DNA of 64,000 nucleotides from JBFMDN01 sp040753915 (GCA_040753915.1 JBFMDN010000010.1:1-64000); one strand, 5' to 3'; shown: positions 8,006 through 17,568, counted from the first letter of the stretch. Numbers and translations are program-made. The notes: generated by a model from the letters alone, not told the origin.

Positions 8006-9646
8006 ATGGATCCGAAGATGTTTTGCTATCAGTGTGAGCAGACGGCAGGCGGTATAGCCTGCACAAACGCCGGAGTGTGCGGAAAGTCGCCGGAAGTGGC
8101 GGCGCTCCAAGATCTTCTAACCCATGCGCTTAAGGGATTGTCGCTCTATGCCGTGGAAGGACGGAAAGTGGGCGTTGTTGATCCCAAAGCGAACGTATTC
8201 ACTGTGCAGGCACTGTTCCAGACGCTGACCAACGTGGATTTCGATCCGGATCGGTTTCCCCCTTTGATTCGCAAGTGCGTCGAGCTTCGGGAAAGCTTGA
8301 AGGAAAAAGTGAAAGCTGCCGGAGGAAACGTGTCCTTTCCTCATGTCGCCGCGAGCTTCAGTCCTGCCGCCACCATGGAAGGGATGATCGAGCAGGCCAA
8401 AGGGGTAGGGTTCAGCCCTGACCCAGCCATCGATCCGGACATCCGATCGCTCCAGCACACCTTAATCTTAGGTCTCAGGGGCGTGGCGGCTTACGCAGAT
8501 CACGCGCAAATCCTCGGCCAGGAAGACGACACGGTGTACGGGTTTATTCATGAGGGCCTTGCAGCAACTTTGAGCTCCGAATTGACCCTGAATGACTGGG
8601 TAGGACTGGTCTTGAAGTGTGGGGAGATTAACCTCAGAACCATGGAGCTCCTCGACGCGGCGAACACAGGGACGTACGGACACCCGGAGCCCACGAAGGT
8701 TTCTCTGGGGCACAAGGCTGGGAAAGCGATTCTCATCAGCGGTCACGACCTGAAGGATCTCGAAGAGCTTCTGAAGCAAACCGAAGGGAAGGGAATCAAT
8801 ATCTACACCCACGGTGAAATGCTGCCCTGTCACGGCTATCCCGGCCTGAAGAAATACCCCCATCTGGCAGGACATTATGGGACGGCGTGGCAAAACCAGA
8901 AGAAGGAATTCGATGAATTTCCCGGCGCAATTCTGATGACCACCAATTGCATACAAAGACCCCGCGATTCGTACTTGGACCGCATCTTTACGACGGGTGA
9001 GGTGGGATGGCCTGGCAGTGTGCACATCAGCGACAAGAATTTCACCCCGGTGATTGAGAAGGCCTTGGCCTTGCCGGGATTTGGCGAGGACAGCAATGGA
9101 AAGCACGTGATGTGCGGATTCGGCCGCAACGCGGTCATGAGCGTGGCAGGCGCAGTGATAGACGCGGTCAAGTCGGGCGCGATTCGCCATTTCTTCCTTG
9201 TGGCAGGGTGCGACGGTGCCAAACCGGGAAGGAACTATTACACCGAATTCGTGGAAAAGGTCCCCAGCGACTGCGTAGTGCTCACACTCGCGTGCGGAAA
9301 GTTCCGTTTCTTTGACAAAAATCTCGGAGACATCGGGGGCATACCTCGGTTGCTCGACATAGGGCAGTGCAATGACGCATACTCCGCTATTCAAATTGCC
9401 GTGGCTTTGGCCAACGCGTTCAATGTGGGAGTAAACGAGCTGCCCCTGTCGCTGGTGCTCTCCTGGTATGAGCAAAAGGCAGTGGCGATTCTTCTTACCC
9501 TTTTCCATCTGGGTATCAAGGGGATACGTCTTGGCCCGAGCTTGCCGGCCTTCGTGACGCCGAACGTGCTGGACGTGTTGGTGAAGAATTTCGACATTAA
9601 GCCCATAAGCACACCTGAAGAGGATCTCAAGGCACTTCTCGGATGA
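8006..9646 (+). CDS. hcp: hybrid-cluster protein / hydroxylamine reductase
   Basis: A 546-residue, full-length hybrid-cluster protein (Hcp, prismane). It has the N-terminal cubane motif C7-x2-C10-x8-C19-x5-C25. Ligands typical of the Ni-free hybrid Fe-S-O cluster are visible in HGEMLPCHGYPGL, TTNCIQ, and the C-terminal GCDGAKPGRNYY and LACGKFRF segments. In anaerobes Hcp reduces NO to N2O, and hydroxylamine in vitro, in the cytoplasm. The ATG at 8006 follows AAGGAGGGAAGGGG. An HcpR-type site sits about 100 bases upstream. It is followed by an HD-domain gene and a ferredoxin-like gene on the same strand, probably one transcript. Confidence 0.97.
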   Translation: MDPKMFCYQCEQTAGGIACTNAGVCGKSPEVAALQDLLTHALKGLSLYAVEGRKVGVVDPKANVFTVQALFQTLTNVDFDPDRFPPLIRKCVELRESLKEKVKAAGGNVSFPHVAASFSPAATMEGMIEQAKGVGFSPDPAIDPDIRSLQHTLILGLRGVAAYADHAQILGQEDDTVYGFIHEGLAATLSSELTLNDWVGLVLKCGEINLRTMELLDAANTGTYGHPEPTKVSLGHKAGKAILISGHDLKDLEELLKQTEGKGINIYTHGEMLPCHGYPGLKKYPHLAGHYGTAWQNQKKEFDEFPGAILMTTNCIQRPRDSYLDRIFTTGEVGWPGSVHISDKNFTPVIEKALALPGFGEDSNGKHVMCGFGRNAVMSVAGAVIDAVKSGAIRHFFLVAGCDGAKPGRNYYTEFVEKVPSDCVVLTLACGKFRFFDKNLGDIGGIPRLLDIGQCNDAYSAIQIAVALANAFNVGVNELPLSLVLSWYEQKAVAILLTLFHLGIKGIRLGPSLPAFVTPNVLDVLVKNFDIKPISTPEEDLKALLG

Positions 9647-9655
9647 GACACACGC

Positions 9656-9676
9656 GGGAGGAGCCACGCTCCTCCC
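9656..9676 (+). other. strong hairpin between hcp and the HD-domain gene
   Basis: A perfect stem GGGAGGAGC-CAC-GCTCCTCCC begins nine bases after the hcp stop. It is not followed by a T-run, so it is not a standard intrinsic terminator. A role in stabilising the hcp transcript or reducing read-through into the next gene is possible. Confidence 0.55.
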
Positions 9677-9725
9677 AAAGGTGCTCGCATTGACTAGAAG
9701 GGTGGAAGGAAGGGGAGTTGAGACC

Positions 9726-10484
9726 ATGAAATGCCCAGGACAGGACCCACGTTTTTGGAAATTCGACGCCATATTCGATGCAGTATGTCCCAACTGTGGA
9801 AGTGCAGTGGAATTCTTTAAGGACGAGACCAGACGCAAGTGCCCCAAGTGCGGCCACAGGGTGCTCAATCCCAAGATGGACTTCGGGTGCGCAACCCACT
9901 GCAAGTTCGCCGAGGTCTGTTTCGGAGAAGACCTTCCGCCCGAGCTGATACAGCAGAAGGAGAACCTGTTCAAAGACCGCGTTGCCGTGGAAATGAAGCT
10001 TTACTTCAAGCAGGACTTCAAAAGGATAGGACACGCTGCAAAGGTGGCGAGATATGCGGAGAAGCTCGTCCTGGAAGAACGTGGCGATCCCGCGGTAGTC
10101 CTCACTGCCGCGTATCTCCACGACATCGGGCTGAAGGAGGCGGAGAAAAAGTATGGGAGCCGAGCCGCGGAGCATCATGAGGAAGAGGGGGTTGTCGTAG
10201 CTCGCGACCTGTTGGAAAGACTCGATGCCAAAGAGAATTTGATCGAAGAGGTGTGCGGCATAATCGGACGACACCACAGGCCGGGAAATGAAGACTCGGT
10301 GAACTTCAAAGTGGTCTACGATGCGGACAGAATAGTGAACTTGGAAGAATATGCGAAAAAGGGTGAGGTGGGTCCCGAGAAGCTCTTGGAGCTCATTGAG
10401 TCGGGCTTTCTCACTTCGAGCGGTCGAGAGCTGGCGCGCTCGGTCCTGCTTAACGGCGGAATCAAGCCCCAGGCAGCGGAGTAA
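9726..10484 (+). CDS. zinc-ribbon plus HD-domain phosphohydrolase
   Basis: A 252-residue protein. The N-terminal part has two CxxC knuckles (CPNCGSAVEF and CPKCGHRV), then further cysteines in FGCATHCKFAEVC. The rest is an HD domain: HAAKVARYAEKLV, then AAYLHDIG with the His-Asp pair, EHHEEEG, and IIGRHHRPG. HD proteins of this type are metal-dependent phosphohydrolases; the substrate is not evident. The ATG at 9726 has GGAAGGGGA upstream. It lies between hcp and a ferredoxin-type gene, so a redox-linked signalling or stress role is plausible (inference). Confidence 0.85.
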   Translation: MKCPGQDPRFWKFDAIFDAVCPNCGSAVEFFKDETRRKCPKCGHRVLNPKMDFGCATHCKFAEVCFGEDLPPELIQQKENLFKDRVAVEMKLYFKQDFKRIGHAAKVARYAEKLVLEERGDPAVVLTAAYLHDIGLKEAEKKYGSRAAEHHEEEGVVVARDLLERLDAKENLIEEVCGIIGRHHRPGNEDSVNFKVVYDADRIVNLEEYAKKGEVGPEKLLELIESGFLTSSGRELARSVLLNGGIKPQAAE

Positions 10485-10515
10485 GCCAGGGTCATTCGAT
10501 ATGAGGTGCAGTATC

Positions 10516-11265
10516 ATGAAGGTGAAGCGGAAAATCATCGAGATAGACGAAGAACTTTGCACCGGCTGCGGTCAATGCATCATATCCTGCGCCGAAGGAG
10601 CGCTGGAAATTGTGGACGGCAAGGCAAAGCTGGTTGCTGACAAGTACTGTGATGGTCTTGGCGCATGCCTCGGTGAATGCCCCGAGGGAGCGCTCAGAGT
10701 TGTGGAGCGAGACGCAGAAGATTTTGACGAGCACGCGGTAGAAGAGCGCTTGGAAGACTTGAAAAAGCAAGAAGCAGCTCAACCTGCCATGGCGTGCGGG
10801 TGCCCTTCAGCGCAGATTCGGACCTTTACCCCCGAAAAGCGGACCAGGGAATCGGCAGCGAGCGCCGCGCACGAGACAGCCTCGGCTCTCACTCACTGGC
10901 CCGTGCAAATACGGCTCGTACCACCTACCGCTCCCTTCCTTAAGAATGCCGACCTTCTTGTGGCCGCGGATTGTACGCCGGTCGCGTATCCGGATTTCCA
11001 CCGGGATTTTCTGGAAGGCAAAGTCGTACTGATCGGCTGCCCGAAGTTTGATGACGTTCAGGATTACGTGGACAGGTTCGCAGGGATTTTCTCTCATGCT
11101 TCCATCAACAGTGTGACTGTGGTGATTATGGAAGTACCCTGTTGTGGCGGACTGCCCATGATCGTTAGGCGAGCAATGGAAATCGCGGGCAAGTCAATTC
11201 CCCTGGAGCAAATAGTCATCAGCGCGCGAGGAGAGATCCTGCGGCGACAAAAGCTGGTTGCGTGA
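10516..11265 (+). CDS. ferredoxin-type 4Fe-4S binding protein
   Basis: A 249-residue protein. It opens with a ferredoxin pair: CTGCGQCIISC (15-25) and CDGLGACLGEC; the second has Leu-Gly in the CxxC segment. The rest is a conserved globular part with GCP, DVQDY and a further Cys-Cys in MEVPCCGGLPM. Such proteins occur next to hcp in many anaerobes and may pass electrons to it (inference). The ATG at 10516 is preceded by GAGGTG; an in-frame ATG at 10501 is less well placed. It is the last gene of the hcp set and runs tail-to-tail toward the ABC importer. Confidence 0.85.
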   Translation: MKVKRKIIEIDEELCTGCGQCIISCAEGALEIVDGKAKLVADKYCDGLGACLGECPEGALRVVERDAEDFDEHAVEERLEDLKKQEAAQPAMACGCPSAQIRTFTPEKRTRESAASAAHETASALTHWPVQIRLVPPTAPFLKNADLLVAADCTPVAYPDFHRDFLEGKVVLIGCPKFDDVQDYVDRFAGIFSHASINSVTVVIMEVPCCGGLPMIVRRAMEIAGKSIPLEQIVISARGEILRRQKLVA

Positions 11266-11393
11266 TTTGATAGCGTGAGCGTGCATCTCATAGCGCGATT
11301 CCGTAGCACCTGGATTTTGCCGGTGATTCTGGCCGGTTCCCGATCGAGAACAGCGTCGGTTGAGCACCGATCGGGGTGGCCTTTCGTTGAGTC

Positions 11394-12461
11394 CTATTTC
11401 TTCACTCTCGGTTCAGCGGCCGGAGGATGCACGATGCTCCTGATATCCGTGACCCCCTCCAGATTTGCCTGTAGTGCAAAGGTGTCGTACACCAGACCTG
11501 ATACATTGTTGCTCTCGATCAGGCCGAATTTCACCATTTGGTCTGCAAGATACTGAATCTCGTCTCTCCGAGGGACAAAACGGTCGAAGACGAATCGGTT
11601 GGGCGGATTGTTCAGAGTGTATTGAACCAGCTCCAAAGGCTGGTTCCAGTACTCGGCTGCAATGGCTGCGGCCTCCATGGGGGAGGCCTTGGCCCAAAGC
11701 CCTGCTCTGGCAGCCCCCTCCACGAGGCGACGGACCCTGTCCGGATGCGCGTCGATGTACCGCTGGAGGACGATCACCAGGTTACAAATGAAGCCGGGCC
11801 AGACGTCCTCCACGTAGTGAAGCACGTCGGCAGCTCCTCCAAAAACGGATTTGGCGGCAAAAGGCTCACCCACGAAGTACGCGTCCAGGGCTCCCGATAT
11901 GAGCGCGGATGCCATGTCCGGCGGATTCATCTCTACAATCTTCAGCCCGTTGCCCGAAAGCCCGTGTTTCTCAGCAAGCTGACGCGTTGCGATATTGTGT
12001 CCTGAGTACCGCATAGGCACAGCAATCGTCTTGCCCGCCAGGTCTGAGAAGGACCTCACTTTCAAATCTTTTCGACACACCAGAGTGCTCTCATGGCGGT
12101 TGCCGATGTACACGATCCTCGCGTCTGTGCCTTGCTGGTGAAGCACCACTGCCAAGGGAGCAATAATGAACGCGGCCTGGATGTCCCCATTTCGCAGCGC
12201 TTCTCCCATCTCCGCAAAAGATGAGAACTTCCGTGCCTCGAAACGCAGATCCGCGCTTGTCCGCGACGCTCGATCGAGAATGGGACAAGCCAGGTTCGTG
12301 ATGACAGGCATGTATCCCATGCGGACGACGGGACGACTGTCGTGATCGAAGTTCACCTGGTAATGTAGCCACGAAATAAAAATTAGCCACCCGACGCTTA
12401 CAAGCGCGACACGCCACCCCGTAGAAATGCGGCTCAGAACCCGCGCCTGACTAAAGCGCAT
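11394..12461 (-). CDS. ABC transporter substrate-binding protein (SsuA/NrtA/NMT1-like)
   Basis: A 355-residue extracytoplasmic binding protein. A hydrophobic segment (about 17-35) acts as signal peptide or membrane anchor. The NMT1/SsuA-type fold follows, with landmarks GYMPVITNLACPIL, AGKTIAVPMRYSGHN and GALDAYFVGEPFAA. Family members bind nitrate, alkanesulfonates, taurine, bicarbonate or pyrimidine precursors; the ligand cannot be read from sequence. Its ATG at 12461 overlaps the end of the ATPase gene by 11 bases, so translation is coupled. Longer upstream starts lie inside that gene. Confidence 0.88.
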   Translation of the reverse strand: MRFSQARVLSRISTGWRVALVSVGWLIFISWLHYQVNFDHDSRPVVRMGYMPVITNLACPILDRASRTSADLRFEARKFSSFAEMGEALRNGDIQAAFIIAPLAVVLHQQGTDARIVYIGNRHESTLVCRKDLKVRSFSDLAGKTIAVPMRYSGHNIATRQLAEKHGLSGNGLKIVEMNPPDMASALISGALDAYFVGEPFAAKSVFGGAADVLHYVEDVWPGFICNLVIVLQRYIDAHPDRVRRLVEGAARAGLWAKASPMEAAAIAAEYWNQPLELVQYTLNNPPNRFVFDRFVPRRDEIQYLADQMVKFGLIESNNVSGLVYDTFALQANLEGVTDIRSIVHPPAAEPRVKK

Positions 12462-13248
12462 GATGCACTCCAAGCTCGTGGTACACGCACTTGCGCAACT
12501 CTGACAGCTCTGGGTCACTCAGGAAGTCACGAGGATGGGGCGCTGTCAGCTCCACGTCGAGCTTCACTCGTGCAGGCCGCTCGGACATCACGACCACCCG
12601 ATCTCCCATGGTCATGGCCTCATCGATGTCGTGGGTGATAAACACCACGGTTTTGCGGAAGTATTCATGCATGTTTATAATTTCTTCCTGCATTTTCAAC
12701 CGGGTGAGGTAGTCCAGGCCGGCAAACGGCTCGTCCATAAACATGACCTCGGGGCTTACTACCAGGGCTCGAGCCAGTTCAGCGCGCCGCTGCATTCCCC
12801 CGGACAGTTGATGGGGATAGTGTTGCTCGAAGCCACTCAAATTCACGATGTCGATGTATTCCTGTACTCGCTCGTCCCTGGCCTTTTCGTCCTTCCAGTG
12901 ACGCAGCCCTAGCCCTACGTTCTCCGCAACTGTTAACCACGGCAACAATCCGTTATGCTGAAACACAAATATGTTTTCCGACGACGGTCCGTTCACCTCT
13001 CTTCCGTCTATGGTAACAGAGCCGGAGGTCTTGCTATCGAAGCCCGCCATGATGCGCAGGAGTGTGGATTTTCCGCAACCAGAGGGGCCAAGGACGCAGA
13101 CGAGCTCCCCATCCTTGCATTCCAGGTCGATCTCATCCAATACCAGAAGTGGCTGCCCCTGTTCCACACCCGGGCCGTTGAATTTCCGCCGCGTGGATCT
13201 ACGCTCGAGAAACTCCTTGCGCAGCCGCTTTATCGCAATAAAGCCCAT
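12451..13248 (-). CDS. ABC transporter ATP-binding protein (SsuB/TauB/NrtD family)
   Basis: A 265-residue ATPase with all nucleotide-binding motifs: Walker A GPSGCGKST (54-62), Q-loop FQHNGLLPW, signature LSGGMQRR, Walker B VMFMDEPFAGLD, and H-loop THDIDEA. An unusual basic insert, FLERRSTRRKFNGPG, lies between the first strand and the core. Its ATG shares one base with the permease stop (TGATG). With the other two genes it forms a complete importer for a small anion such as nitrate or a sulfonate. Confidence 0.95.
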   Translation of the reverse strand: MGFIAIKRLRKEFLERRSTRRKFNGPGVEQGQPLLVLDEIDLECKDGELVCVLGPSGCGKSTLLRIMAGFDSKTSGSVTIDGREVNGPSSENIFVFQHNGLLPWLTVAENVGLGLRHWKDEKARDERVQEYIDIVNLSGFEQHYPHQLSGGMQRRAELARALVVSPEVMFMDEPFAGLDYLTRLKMQEEIINMHEYFRKTVVFITHDIDEAMTMGDRVVVMSERPARVKLDVELTAPHPRDFLSDPELSELRKCVYHELGVHHAL

Positions 13249-14012
13249 CAGACCGACCCCCAGGAGACGGACTTGATCCGGTTGAGCTGAACTATGACCC
13301 TGTCAAGGCAGATTCCTATCAGACCGATAGCAATCATTGCGTCCATCACGAAATCCATGCGTAGGGCGTTTCGAGAATCCAAGATCAGATATCCCAGGCC
13401 GGACTTCACTGCGATCATCTCTGCTGCAACTACCACGAGCCAAGCTATGCCCAAGCTGATCCGCAGAGCAGGGAGAAGCTGAGGGAGCACGGCCGGCAAC
13501 ATGATCCTGAATACCGTTTCAATGCGAGAAAAATTGAAATTAGCAGCCACCTGGAAGTACAGGGAATTGATGTGGTTAACCGCAGTGATCGTGGAAACGA
13601 GAAGCGGAAAAAAGCTCGAGAGGAAAATAAGAAAGATTGCTGGCTTGTCGCCTATGCCGAACCAGAGTAGAGCCAGAGGTATCCAGGCCAGAGGTGAGAT
13701 CGGCCGCAGGAACTGGATCAGAGCGTTGAACATGTGCTGTCCGCTCTTCCACCGCCCCAGTATCATGCCTAACGGGACTCCCACCAGCACGGCCAGGTAA
13801 AAACCAATCGTCACTCGGAACAGGCTCGCGACGGAATGCATGAAAAGCGTGCCGTTTGCGATCAGTTCCCACATGCCCTTCGCGGTAGCCAAAGGCCCAG
13901 GAAACACGGAAGGACTCCAACCGCTAAACGTGGCAGCCATCTGCCACAGCACGGCTATCACCACGAAAACCAGCACAGGCAGTACACGATCCCTGAGCCG
14001 CTCGACGTCCAT
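13248..14012 (-). CDS. ABC transporter permease (SsuC/NrtB family)
   Basis: A 254-residue inner-membrane protein with about six membrane segments. It has the BPD_transp_1 coupling region around AANFNFSRIETVFRIMLPAVLPQL, where the EAA-loop equivalent contacts the ATPase. It is the first gene of the three-gene importer operon (permease, ATPase, binding protein), all tightly coupled. The ATG at 14012 follows a GAGGA-like site. Upstream is a 700-base region without genes. Confidence 0.93.
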   Translation of the reverse strand: MDVERLRDRVLPVLVFVVIAVLWQMAATFSGWSPSVFPGPLATAKGMWELIANGTLFMHSVASLFRVTIGFYLAVLVGVPLGMILGRWKSGQHMFNALIQFLRPISPLAWIPLALLWFGIGDKPAIFLIFLSSFFPLLVSTITAVNHINSLYFQVAANFNFSRIETVFRIMLPAVLPQLLPALRISLGIAWLVVVAAEMIAVKSGLGYLILDSRNALRMDFVMDAMIAIGLIGICLDRVIVQLNRIKSVSWGSV

Positions 14013-14323
14013 AGCCCTCCTCGGAATGCTAATCGGGTCGTCGTGGTTCCGCTAAAACCTGAAAGCGTGCAGGATGAGAAGGGCGCTATGCAGCCCTCGC
14101 GCGCCTCCTTATCCTCCTGCCGGTCCATTGCTCCGGCCCCAACATACATTTCTAAACGAGGACGACGTTCCGGTCAAACAAATCCGATAATTAAGTGCCC
14201 CATTTCTTCAATTGGCTCGCGGATTCTGCGACGGCTCACAATCCGGTTTGCGCTCCCGAGGAGAGAACCCTGAGAAGCCACGAGATTCAGAAGCTGCCTC
14301 GGGGATCCCGTTTCGCATGGAGG

Positions 14324-14418
14324 GCAGGTTTGGAACCTGCTCCCACATTGGTGTGGAGCATCGAGCGCCGCGGTGGAAGGCCCAGAGCGGCGGATGTCGG
14401 GCGGGTTGCAAACCCGCC
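14324..14418. repeat. pair of REP-like palindromes in a gene-free region
   Basis: The region 14013-14740 has no convincing gene. It contains two perfect hairpins, GCAGGTTTGGAACCTGC (14324-14340) and GGCGGGTTGCAAACCCGCC (14400-14418). Similar but not identical hairpins recur at 4229-4247, 30008-30028 and in the 92-bp array. These are REP-like, non-coding elements. The part 14419-14740 probably holds the promoter of the TonB-like gene. Confidence 0.7.
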
Positions 14419-14740
14419 GTTCCCTGAACAGGGCTGAAGCAAGCACGCGATATATTTGTGAAACGGTGTTCCGAGGGACGACGATCCCGCGAGGTACCGG
14501 CATAATCCGAAGAAACGATTCTCGCTTCGAGGGTTCAGGGCTGAGCTCCGACTTAGCAGTTTTTTCTTGACGTCACGGCAATGTGTTGTTAGTGAACCAT
14601 CAACCGAAGGATTCGGTTATTCTTACAAGTGTCTTGAAAAAGGCATTAAATATAGATACATGGGCACCGCGCGCTCGGCGACCGACCCTGCCGAAGTTCC
14701 TCCCACGGGAATCACGGCTGCAAACAAGAGGAGAGACAAG

Positions 14741-15349
14741 ATGAAGAAAATCCTGGTGATGACCATGCTTTTCGTTGTGACGGCAGGAGTGGCCGCTTGG
14801 GCTGCCGACAACCCGCTGCAATTGGCCGACCAAGTCGTAGTGGATCGCACTACTCGCGATAAATCGGTGAATGATTACATCATGCTCACTCGCAACGAGA
14901 TACAGCGTGCCTGGACTACTCCAGTTGAGGTGACGGGGCCGGACGCAGTGAAGGGACGGATTCGAATCAATTATGTTATTTCCCGAAGCGGCGCGCTGCG
15001 AAACCTGGAGCTGGTAAGCGGATCGGGAAACGCCGAGTTGGACCGTTCACTTATGGAAGCCATTCGCAATGCTGCGCCGTTTCCTCCCTTTCCTGAGGAG
15101 CTCCGGGCGCGCAGCATGTTAGTCCGCGCGCACTTCATCGTTGCCGATACTCCCACTGTGAGGGTCACCCAGGTTCAGCAAGACGTAAAAAAATCAATTC
15201 TACCGGAGGCATCCTCATCAGACAATGAATCACCCGAAAAGAAGCTGAGCTGGGGATTGCCCGCTGGGACCGCGCAGCCATCCGCTGCGACCCCGGATCA
15301 TGATATACCTGCCCCTCCGCCGACCAAGTCTTTCAAATGGGGACTGTAG
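14741..15349 (+). CDS. TonB C-terminal domain protein
   Basis: A 202-residue exported protein with a signal peptide (MKKILVMTMLFVVTAGVAAWAA, split after about residue 22). A TonB C-terminal-like domain lies at about 65-130, with GRIRINYVISRSGALRNLEL, SGSGNAELDRSLMEAIRNAAPFPP spread over that span. A low-complexity acidic and proline-rich tail follows. No membrane anchor or proline-rich spacer precedes the domain, so this is not a classical TonB but a periplasmic relative. The ATG at 14741 follows GAGGAGAGA. It is a single gene with a strong terminator 120 bases downstream. Confidence 0.85.
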   Translation: MKKILVMTMLFVVTAGVAAWAADNPLQLADQVVVDRTTRDKSVNDYIMLTRNEIQRAWTTPVEVTGPDAVKGRIRINYVISRSGALRNLELVSGSGNAELDRSLMEAIRNAAPFPPFPEELRARSMLVRAHFIVADTPTVRVTQVQQDVKKSILPEASSSDNESPEKKLSWGLPAGTAQPSAATPDHDIPAPPPTKSFKWGL

Positions 15350-15467
15350 TCGGAAACCTTCCATCTCTGTTCCATGGCGCCGGTTGAAAAGTGAGCTTCT
15401 CCGAGGCCGGTGCCATGCCCTAAACAGGTGCCACGGCGATTCCCCTGGTCCGGCGCCAGAACATGCG

Positions 15468-15497
15468 GCGAGCTCTCCGTTCAAGGAGCTCGCTTTT
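15468..15497 (+). terminator. Rho-independent terminator
   Basis: Stem GCGAGCTC, ten-base loop, GAGCTCGC, followed at once by TTTT. It lies downstream of the TonB-like gene and upstream of the next plus-strand gene. The rest of 15350-15643 shows nothing else. Confidence 0.75.
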
Positions 15498-15643
15498 CCA
15501 GCACGTAAACCCCGAAAGACCGTTTCTCCCAGCCATCCGTGCTTCTGACACGCTGTCTTTTGCCAATCGCCGCCATTCCTGATACAAGGAAACATGGGCT
15601 CGACGGAGCCTTCACCGCCGGGGATTCGAGGCAGGTGTGAAGG

Positions 15644-16123
15644 ATGAGCGAGCAGATTGGTCTGTCGGCCTCCATTGTGGCGGTAGCAGCGGTGGTTGAG
15701 GGCGCAGTACGCGAAATCATGCCCATAGCACAGGCCACGCTGATGCAACAGGGAACCCATCTTCCCACAGCAATACTCCATACGATGGAGGGGCTCGTAC
15801 CCATCGTTCTTCCTTTCAAGAACGAAGCACAGAAGAAGGCGTTGGTTGCATTTGTCAAGACTCAGGCCCTCGAAAAACATGCCTTCGCAGTTACCTGCGT
15901 GACATGCGCGCGAGTGATTGATGCGAGGAATGGAACAGAAGAGGAAGCCCTGGTCCTTGCAACGTCCGTGCAGGGAGGAAGGCCGTACACTGTGACGATC
16001 CAATTCTGGCGAGCCGCAGATCGGTCCGTCGCCGGCTTCGGTGACGTGGTCGAAGGAGACGACGCTGCCATGCCGGGGCAAATGATGATATTCCCCGATT
16101 GGAGCGAGGAAACGCGACACTGA
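15644..16123 (+). CDS. hypothetical protein
   Basis: A 159-residue protein of unknown family. The N-terminal half is rich in alanine and valine (ASIVAVAAVVEGAV) but too short for clear membrane spans. The middle has a Cys-x2-Cys in CVTCARV. The C-terminal half looks like beta-strands (RPYTVTIQFWRAADRSVAGFGDV, split over that region). Codon use resembles neighbouring genes. The ATG is preceded by GAAGG very close by. No function can be assigned. It lies alone between the TonB-like gene and the Trm112/LPS genes. Confidence 0.6.
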   Translation: MSEQIGLSASIVAVAAVVEGAVREIMPIAQATLMQQGTHLPTAILHTMEGLVPIVLPFKNEAQKKALVAFVKTQALEKHAFAVTCVTCARVIDARNGTEEEALVLATSVQGGRPYTVTIQFWRAADRSVAGFGDVVEGDDAAMPGQMMIFPDWSEETRH

Positions 16124-16335
16124 CCTTTTGGTGCCGAGGTCCGCGGCGCTGAAGACGTTAGGGCCGTCGGAATAAGGAGATCAAGCCCTCCCAAGCTGCG
16201 TCAAACGGTTGGGGCTTGCATGCGGCCGACGGCCGGTATATAGAAGGTCTATCCCAGAACTCGAGCGAAGGCGAAGACAGTGCCGCGAATTGTGCCTGAG
16301 CCTGGAATCCGGAGTCTCAAAGAACAGGTTTGACA

Positions 16336-16530
16336 ATGGCCGTAAATCCAAAACTTCTGGAAATCCTTGTGTGTCCCAAGTGCAAAGGGGACCTAGTCCT
16401 TACGGAAAAGAGCGACGGGCTCATCTGTCATGCATGCCGTCTCAAATACGAGATCAAAGACGATATTCCGATCATGCTGATCGATGAGGCAATCCAGCTC
16501 ACGGAGGAGGAAGCTCGGCCACAGGAGTGA
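16336..16530 (+). CDS. Trm112 family protein (UPF0434/YcaR-like)
   Basis: A 64-residue zinc-ribbon protein of the Trm112/YcaR type. It reads LLEILVCPKCKGDL, then CHAC and the conserved C-terminal YEIKDDIPIML. The family's bacterial role is not settled; members often sit in lipid A gene clusters beside lpxK or kdsB. Here it precedes an LpxL-type acyltransferase and a WaaF-type heptosyltransferase, in keeping with that association. The ATG at 16336 is the only sensible start. Confidence 0.93.
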   Translation: MAVNPKLLEILVCPKCKGDLVLTEKSDGLICHACRLKYEIKDDIPIMLIDEAIQLTEEEARPQE

Positions 16531-16584
16531 CGCCGGGCGAAGCGGGCCCGCCGCGAATTGTGAGCACTGGCTCGGAGCTGGACG

Positions 16585-17568
16585 ATGATTGTGGCCGCAG
16601 GGAAGAGCGAGGGACCGAAGTTCCGAATCTTCGGGGAATACCTCGTGTACTTGGTGTTTCGTTTTCTCGAGGAGGTTTTCTGCCGGATACCACGGGACGA
16701 GACCGCGATGGCTGCGGGGCGATTCTGTGGAAGGATCATGTTTGTCCTTGGCGGGGAGAGACGGAGAGTGGCCGTCGAGAACCTGACGCTGGCTTTTGGA
16801 GCGGAACGAACACCGGAGGAGATCAGGAGTATCGCTCGAAAAAATTTCGAGCATCTGGCTATGCTCGGGGTGGAGTTTTTTCGACTTCGGCGGTGGGACC
16901 AGGCGAAGCTGGCGGAAAAGCTCGTTTTCGATGGATGTTCAAACTTTAACGAAGCATGGTTGCCAGGCAGAGACGGTGTCTTGTACATCACTGCCCACAT
17001 CGGATGCTTCGAAGTTCTTGCCGCTGCCAGCAGGTTTCTCGGGATCAAGGGGAACTTGATTGTGACCCCCGCGCCGAACAGGTTTGTCAACGACCGCATG
17101 TTTTTCAAACGGGGAGGAGAGGAGAGCGGTTTGCATATTCTCCCGCACAAGGGGGTTGTCCGCAAGGCCGTGAATCTTCTGGAAAGCGGAGATATGGTCG
17201 TGGTATTGGCAGACCAACGAGGCGATGATTCACGGCCGGTGTGGGTGGATTTTTTTGGCAGAAGAGTCTTGGCCAATGGGGTTTTTGCGAAGCTTGCGGT
17301 AGAGGGAAACGCCCGTGTTCACTCTCTTGTTGCTGTGAGACGGGAGGACGGACGGTACACTTGCGCATTTGGTGAGGAGATTCCCATTCAAGTTACGGGG
17401 GACCAGCAGGCGGACGTGACTGTCAATTCTCAGCGGTTCCACGAGGTGTTTGAACGCTGGCTGAGAGAGTACCCCGAGCAGGGATTCTGGATGCACCGCA
17501 AGTTCAAGAGAAAGGAAAGAGGAAGGTCGAAGGAGCGATCTCGGTACTTGATCGCTTCTCGGGCTTGA
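16585..17568 (+). CDS. lysophospholipid/lipid A acyltransferase (LpxL/HtrB family)
   Basis: A 327-residue inner-membrane-associated acyltransferase that adds a secondary acyl chain to lipid A. The catalytic HxxxxE motif is HIGCFE (about 137-142), within VLYITAHIGCFEVLA. Other family blocks seen are RRVAVENLTLAFG and LADQRGDD with the later FFGR. An N-terminal hydrophobic helix (FGEYLVYLVFRFLEEVF) is the membrane contact. The ATG follows GGAG by seven bases. The C-terminus is very basic. It sits 54 bases after the Trm112 gene and is probably co-transcribed with it. Confidence 0.92.
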   Translation: MIVAAGKSEGPKFRIFGEYLVYLVFRFLEEVFCRIPRDETAMAAGRFCGRIMFVLGGERRRVAVENLTLAFGAERTPEEIRSIARKNFEHLAMLGVEFFRLRRWDQAKLAEKLVFDGCSNFNEAWLPGRDGVLYITAHIGCFEVLAAASRFLGIKGNLIVTPAPNRFVNDRMFFKRGGEESGLHILPHKGVVRKAVNLLESGDMVVVLADQRGDDSRPVWVDFFGRRVLANGVFAKLAVEGNARVHSLVAVRREDGRYTCAFGEEIPIQVTGDQQADVTVNSQRFHEVFERWLREYPEQGFWMHRKFKRKERGRSKERSRYLIASRA